From contig NZ_LT629785.1 in the NCBI RefSeq assembly GCF_900105995.1, positions 682,001-746,000 of the forward strand: a stretch of 64,000 nt of DNA, read 5' to 3'. The stretch comes from Pseudomonas pohangensis (lineage in GTDB: Bacteria > Pseudomonadota > Gammaproteobacteria > Pseudomonadales > Pseudomonadaceae). A program made the position numbers and the translations under genes. Shown piece by piece: positions 61,401 to 64,000 of this stretch (the first letter of the stretch is position 1; each line of letters begins with the position of its first letter). The notes under the pieces were generated by a model. That model saw only the letters and a program-made list of their open reading frames with translations, was not told the origin of the DNA and did no database searches.

Positions 61401-62867
61401 TTGGGAAGCTGTGGGTTGGACTGCCTGAAATATTGATTTCAGCGGGAAACAGCGCCCCTCCGTGCGTCCGTGAACTTCGTAGTGGAACAGCGCGTTGACT
61501 CCGGCTCCGGCGACGTCAGGATTGTGTCGCAGGTAGTTGCCGGTGGAAAACCATGGTCCTGGATCTCGGCCTTCGACTGCGCCGTGGGCCAGATAGTGGA
61601 AGGCCGGGTCGATTCCTGCCATCGCCACGTCAGGGTAAGCGCCGAGGTACCACTGGGTATCAAACAGCGGAGAGCGGCGTACCAGATCGGCCACCGGATT
61701 GCGTTGTGCATGTCCTCGCCGCAACATAAGCCGAAGGCGTCTCAGGGTGCCCGGGGGAGCAGGTGGCTTGTGGCGCGTGAGCAGTTCATTGACCATGCGG
61801 CTGACCAGTATTTCGGTATTTGCCTGACTGCTGGTGAATGCCTCGCTGATCTGCACGCCATGTGCTTCGGCAGTTTTCAGGGCACTGGAAAGCTCTTCGT
61901 TGTCCTGTAGTGTTTGGCTGTACTGCTGTTGCAGGGTCTGTAACTTGTGATTGTCGAGTCTGGCGCTGTCATGCCGCAGGACCTCATGCTTTTTGGTCAG
62001 TTCGGCAACTGTTTGCAGTTGTGACGCTAGTTCTGCCGCGCGCTGTTCGGCAACGGCCTGCTGGTTGATGGCGCGAACTCGTTCCTGTTCAAGTTTGTTG
62101 ACCTGCTCGGCGAACGAATTGGCCATAATGTGTTCGTTGGCATGGCTTTCCCAGCGGCCGCCGAGGCTAGAGAAACGCTCACGCATGGTGGAGCCCTTGT
62201 GGCTTACGTTTTCGGCGCAGAGCTGTTGAATTACTTCCGGAACCTGGTCTCCGTAGGCAATAAGCCCAAGGCCATTGCAATGCAGGAACTCGAAATGATC
62301 ATACTGGTCGGCAAGTTCGCCAAACAGCCGATGCACACCGAAGTCATCACGTCGTACATTGGTATCGTGAAATAGCACCACGGCACGCTTGGAAAGCTTC
62401 GGGCGCCATTGCTGAAAGTCACGTGACACCGCAGCATAACTATGGAAACCATCGATATGCAGCAGATCTATGGAGCCATCGGCAAAGTGGTTGACGGTAT
62501 CGGAAAAGTTTGCACGAATCAGTTCGGAAAAGGACGAGTAACGCGCCTGATTTAACTCCAGTAGGTCACGATAGACCTCCTCGTTAAAATACCCGGCATG
62601 TGCATCACCCTGCCAGTTGTCGACAGCATAACAACGGCATGCCAGCCGCTCCCGACTAACCGCTTCGCAGAATGCCGCATAGGACACGCCGTGATGACTG
62701 CCAAGCTCAACCAGCAGGCGCGGTCGCAATGCAGCAATCAGCCAGAAGGCGAACGGCACATGCCCCCACCATCCGCTGGGTTTTCCCAGCCGTTGTGGCT
62801 GCTGAAACATCCAGGACAGCTGGGGCGAGAGAAGGTCCTCGATAAGTGTAGTGTTGGTCTGGTCCAT
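58455..62867 (-). CDS. Giant multidomain methyltransferase/glycosyltransferase protein
   Basis: 1470 aa. Domains in order: class I SAM methyltransferase (about 45-210; VELGSHHG, IDLLHIDGFHSY); coiled coil (about 250-345); two copies of a WYL-x2-YPDV-x2-AG repeat (402-475) seen in other bacterial glycosyltransferases; GT2 (about 530-760; LLSIIIILHNQ, the DXD-like FLNNDT at 612-617, YYEESDLCMRL near 713); GT4 (about 790-1160; VGRLTEDDSPNSD, then GIPLKIFEAAGNG with the acidic nucleotide-sugar Glu); a second methyltransferase (about 1235-1450; LGCGFGGLERA). One chain thus carries two methyl and two sugar transfer activities. The ribosome site AGGTAAT is moderate. No signal peptide: cytoplasmic. 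Confidence 0.85.
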   Translation of the reverse strand: MDQTNTTLIEDLLSPQLSWMFQQPQRLGKPSGWWGHVPFAFWLIAALRPRLLVELGSHHGVSYAAFCEAVSRERLACRCYAVDNWQGDAHAGYFNEEVYRDLLELNQARYSSFSELIRANFSDTVNHFADGSIDLLHIDGFHSYAAVSRDFQQWRPKLSKRAVVLFHDTNVRRDDFGVHRLFGELADQYDHFEFLHCNGLGLIAYGDQVPEVIQQLCAENVSHKGSTMRERFSSLGGRWESHANEHIMANSFAEQVNKLEQERVRAINQQAVAEQRAAELASQLQTVAELTKKHEVLRHDSARLDNHKLQTLQQQYSQTLQDNEELSSALKTAEAHGVQISEAFTSSQANTEILVSRMVNELLTRHKPPAPPGTLRRLRLMLRRGHAQRNPVADLVRRSPLFDTQWYLGAYPDVAMAGIDPAFHYLAHGAVEGRDPGPWFSTGNYLRHNPDVAGAGVNALFHYEVHGRTEGRCFPLKSIFQAVQPTASQMLETWQETDPKTAFRQDSLRQMHAFLDSGKSLQLPTTKQPLLSIIIILHNQAQLTFRCLQSLTEAIDVPAEVLIVDNASSDLTVTLLNRLQGCRILQQQDNLHFLRAANLASEKACGQYLLFLNNDTLVKPGSISAALAVFQQRPDTGAVGGKIILLDGSLQEAGSIIWSDGSCQGYGRGRDPQDKEFQFRREVDYCSGAFLMLPRRLFEQVGRFDQAFEPAYYEESDLCMRLRQAGHPVIYEPSVEIMHVEYGSDNGSQAAVQLMQKNHKTFVNHHAEVLANTHPASGSSLLQARMRKSLHGRILVIDDQLPIPSWGSGYPRASELLLALHDQGAFISHYATATSGIDLAEAYAILPREIEIIAAQGLAGLGTFLRSRKNYYDALIISRPHNMAALRAALDDDSELLGRTRLIYDAEAIFAQREVIKDRVLERQSTTTAASELDKELGLAAPAQTILTVNQAEAAHFTHAGYKDVRVLGHSFPVQPTASSFTERQDLLFVGRLTEDDSPNSDSIRWFVHEVMPRLDRLLGNTYRLDVVGACSATLRRSLESKRVCFHGRVEDIRPFYARSRLFIAPTRFSAGIPLKIFEAAGNGLPVVANRLLAEQLDWSEGIQLLAADTADSFAAACARLYSDPVLWLHLRQQALLSVTRDCSPQVFADSVWQLLQDALPHGKSNPGLDYLGKVSTHWSQPPLERRETQGLNWLEHPQVISRLNRKVSGNPDLRCYQQLRQFLEQRGWHFPVKRAASLGCGFGGLERALANEHMAERIDGYDIASGAIAEARRLGVQMHLPSLHYHVTDLERLQLPEAEFDLIFAYSCIHHIDDLDRMFKQIRQALRPGGIFHLHEYVGPDRFQWTDMQLEKINAFLESLPGHYNHTPAGVFRGPRERPSVDEVIAADPSEAIRSSEIADTLARHFRILQKQELGGALLHIGLSGIAQNFDPQSATDAALLESFFMQEDQLMAADLINSDFTIFTAIKD

Positions 62868-62926
62868 GCAACTATTACCTGATGGGCGAAGGTTCAGTAA
62901 GTACGCTAGGTGTCTTTGTCAGCAGC

Positions 62927-63691
62927 TCAGGAGCGATGTGCCACTACGGTGAACATGGGAACCTGGAGGCCATCTATCGTGCGCAATTGGTGATGTACGC
63001 TGATCTCGGCTTCCCCGAATCCCAGCAGCCCCAAGGCGTTCACGATGAAGTTCGGAGTGAACGCCCACCAGGTGTCAACCTGGGGGATAGTGGAGCGGGC
63101 AATCAGCTTTGACAGTGGTTCCTCGCCCAAGCTGGCGTCATACAGTTCGGTGATGATCATGGTTTTCCGTACCCGCCTGGCCAAGCTTTCGATGAGGTTG
63201 AATGGTGCTCGGCAATGCAGCAGCACCGCAGCCAGTACGCCGATATCAAAAGTACCTACGGCCTCCGGTATGGCCTGTGGATCGGTTTCTATCAGCTTTA
63301 CCTGCGAGCCATGCAGATGGTGCATGTACCAGAACGAATTGCGCACCCCGGTAATTGTTTTACTGAAGTCTGTGCGCCATCCGGCTCTGTCGAAGCCGGC
63401 CAGCGGAACTACGTCCCAGAGGTGCTCCATCGGCGGTTCGAGCGCCGTTACCTTTGCGCCACGCTGTTCCATGTGAAAGGACAGAAAGCCGCTGGCTGGG
63501 CCTATCTCCAGTACGGAACGGCCGCTGAAGTCGACGTGGCCCAGATAGGCATCCACGCGTGGTCGTAAATCCCACGTGCCGGTAATTTCCTCACCGGGGG
63601 AGAGATTGACACTGTGATAGAACAGGCACGTTTCAACGGGAGGAGGGGGGCGCAGGACGAACAGGGTCGCGGCTGGATCTGGCAACTTCAT
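62927..63691 (-). CDS. Class I SAM-dependent methyltransferase
   Basis: 254 aa. Rossmann methyltransferase with VLEIGPASGFLSFHME (about 60-75) as the SAM loop, then KVTALEPP, TFDIGVLAAVLLHCRAP (the acidic post-motif) and KTMIITELYD. The N-terminal 55 residues include FYHSVNLSPGEEITG. It is overlapped by the GT2 gene upstream (4 nt) and followed after 59 nt by the giant protein, so it probably modifies the same glycan. Confidence 0.8.
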   Translation of the reverse strand: MKLPDPAATLFVLRPPPPVETCLFYHSVNLSPGEEITGTWDLRPRVDAYLGHVDFSGRSVLEIGPASGFLSFHMEQRGAKVTALEPPMEHLWDVVPLAGFDRAGWRTDFSKTITGVRNSFWYMHHLHGSQVKLIETDPQAIPEAVGTFDIGVLAAVLLHCRAPFNLIESLARRVRKTMIITELYDASLGEEPLSKLIARSTIPQVDTWWAFTPNFIVNALGLLGFGEAEISVHHQLRTIDGLQVPMFTVVAHRS

Positions 63692-64000
63692 TGCTGGGAG
63701 GACTCCGGATGGATTTGTGCAGTGCTTGGATACTGGGCGGCTAACACGGCTTCCGCGCTCAGGTGCTCAGTCAGGTAGGCCCGAGGGGGCCAGGCAAGGC
63801 TGAAGTCTTCTCTTTCCAGGCTTAGATTGGGGTTGTAGGCAGGGTCGTTGTGCAGCAGATGAGCCCAGTGTTGATGCATATAGGCTACCTCTGAAGCTAG
63901 CCTGGTCTGCTTTTCTGGCGTTGTATCGTAGCCGCGCGTGGCGGATTCATGGTGATAAAGCCGGGCGTACGGCGTCCAAAGGGTGCGTTGCCCGAGCTGT
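63688..64000 (-). CDS. GT2-family glycosyltransferase, C-terminal part (5' end beyond window)
   Basis: The frame is open from the right edge with no stop for 104 residues: LWTPYARLYHHESATRGYD (split at YHH), TPEKQTRL, MHQHWAHLLHNDPAYNPNLSL, REDFSLAWPPR. This is the standard end of GT2 rhamnosyl/sugar transferases, including the HHES and DPAYNPNL elements. The catalytic GT-A domain lies to the right. It overlaps the methyltransferase start by 4 nt. Confidence 0.85.
   Translation of the reverse strand, partial: QLGQRTLWTPYARLYHHESATRGYDTTPEKQTRLASEVAYMHQHWAHLLHNDPAYNPNLSLEREDFSLAWPPRAYLTEHLSAEAVLAAQYPSTAQIHPESSQQ

Overview
The window reads as chromosomal DNA of a Pseudomonas-type gammaproteobacterium (Pseudomonas or Halopseudomonas-like). 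The grounds are a GC-rich coding style, Pseudomonas-type REP palindromes (TGTAGGAGC...GCTCCTRCA and others), a PA3496-type small protein, and an rsx(rnf)ABCDGE-nth block near metG, apbC and dcd, a neighbourhood I recall from P. aeruginosa. No tRNA, rRNA, insertion sequence or CRISPR array was seen.

Layout. 0-15 kb is accessory metabolism: the end of an amino-acid ABC ATPase, a half-length asparaginase, glutathione-transferase-like genes, and a leftward run of DUF1145, sulfatase, haloalkane dehalogenase, SDR, GST and nitronate monooxygenase, followed by an esterase, an acyl-CoA synthetase and an FAH-family hydrolase. 14.8-23.4 kb holds housekeeping and stress genes: a lipoprotein, PPK2 coupled to the nucleoid protein NdpA/YejK, an orphan TAXI binding protein, a YebC-family protein, an OmpA lipoprotein, a 51-aa CcoQ-like membrane peptide, HdeA and a TRIC-type channel. 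24-31.2 kb is a rightward four-gene envelope system (DUF1302 barrel, DUF1329 periplasmic protein, Ycf48-like propeller, RND/MMPL pump). It has an attenuator-like hairpin series between its second and third genes and a strong final terminator.

31.3-38.4 kb is the complete Rsx/Rnf electron-transfer complex with nth. 38.5-43.3 kb holds an MDR oxidoreductase, metG and apbC. 43.4-50.3 kb holds a thioesterase, DUF2889, a 2-TM K+ channel and a tripartite efflux operon led by an AI-2E transporter, then a cold-shock gene. dcd (50.7 kb) is followed by an AT-rich stretch with three DnaA-box-like sites, then rmuC, a cysteine-synthase-like gene, and a VOC/LysR divergent pair. 55.9-56.4 kb is a graveyard with a decayed second copy of the cysteine-synthase 3' end and a receiver-domain remnant.

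56.4-64 kb is a leftward surface-glycan cluster that runs off the window: a GT2 fragment, a methyltransferase, a 1470-aa methyltransferase/GT2/GT4/methyltransferase protein, and a WcbI-methyltransferase fusion. Flagellin or O-antigen glycosylation is the most likely role, but no flagellar or O-antigen marker gene is inside the window.

The best candidates for undescribed biology are the 24-31 kb envelope system with its leader-like RNA, the multi-enzyme glycan proteins at 56-64 kb, and the origin-like site at 51.5 kb. All family calls were made by eye from protein motifs, without database searches.
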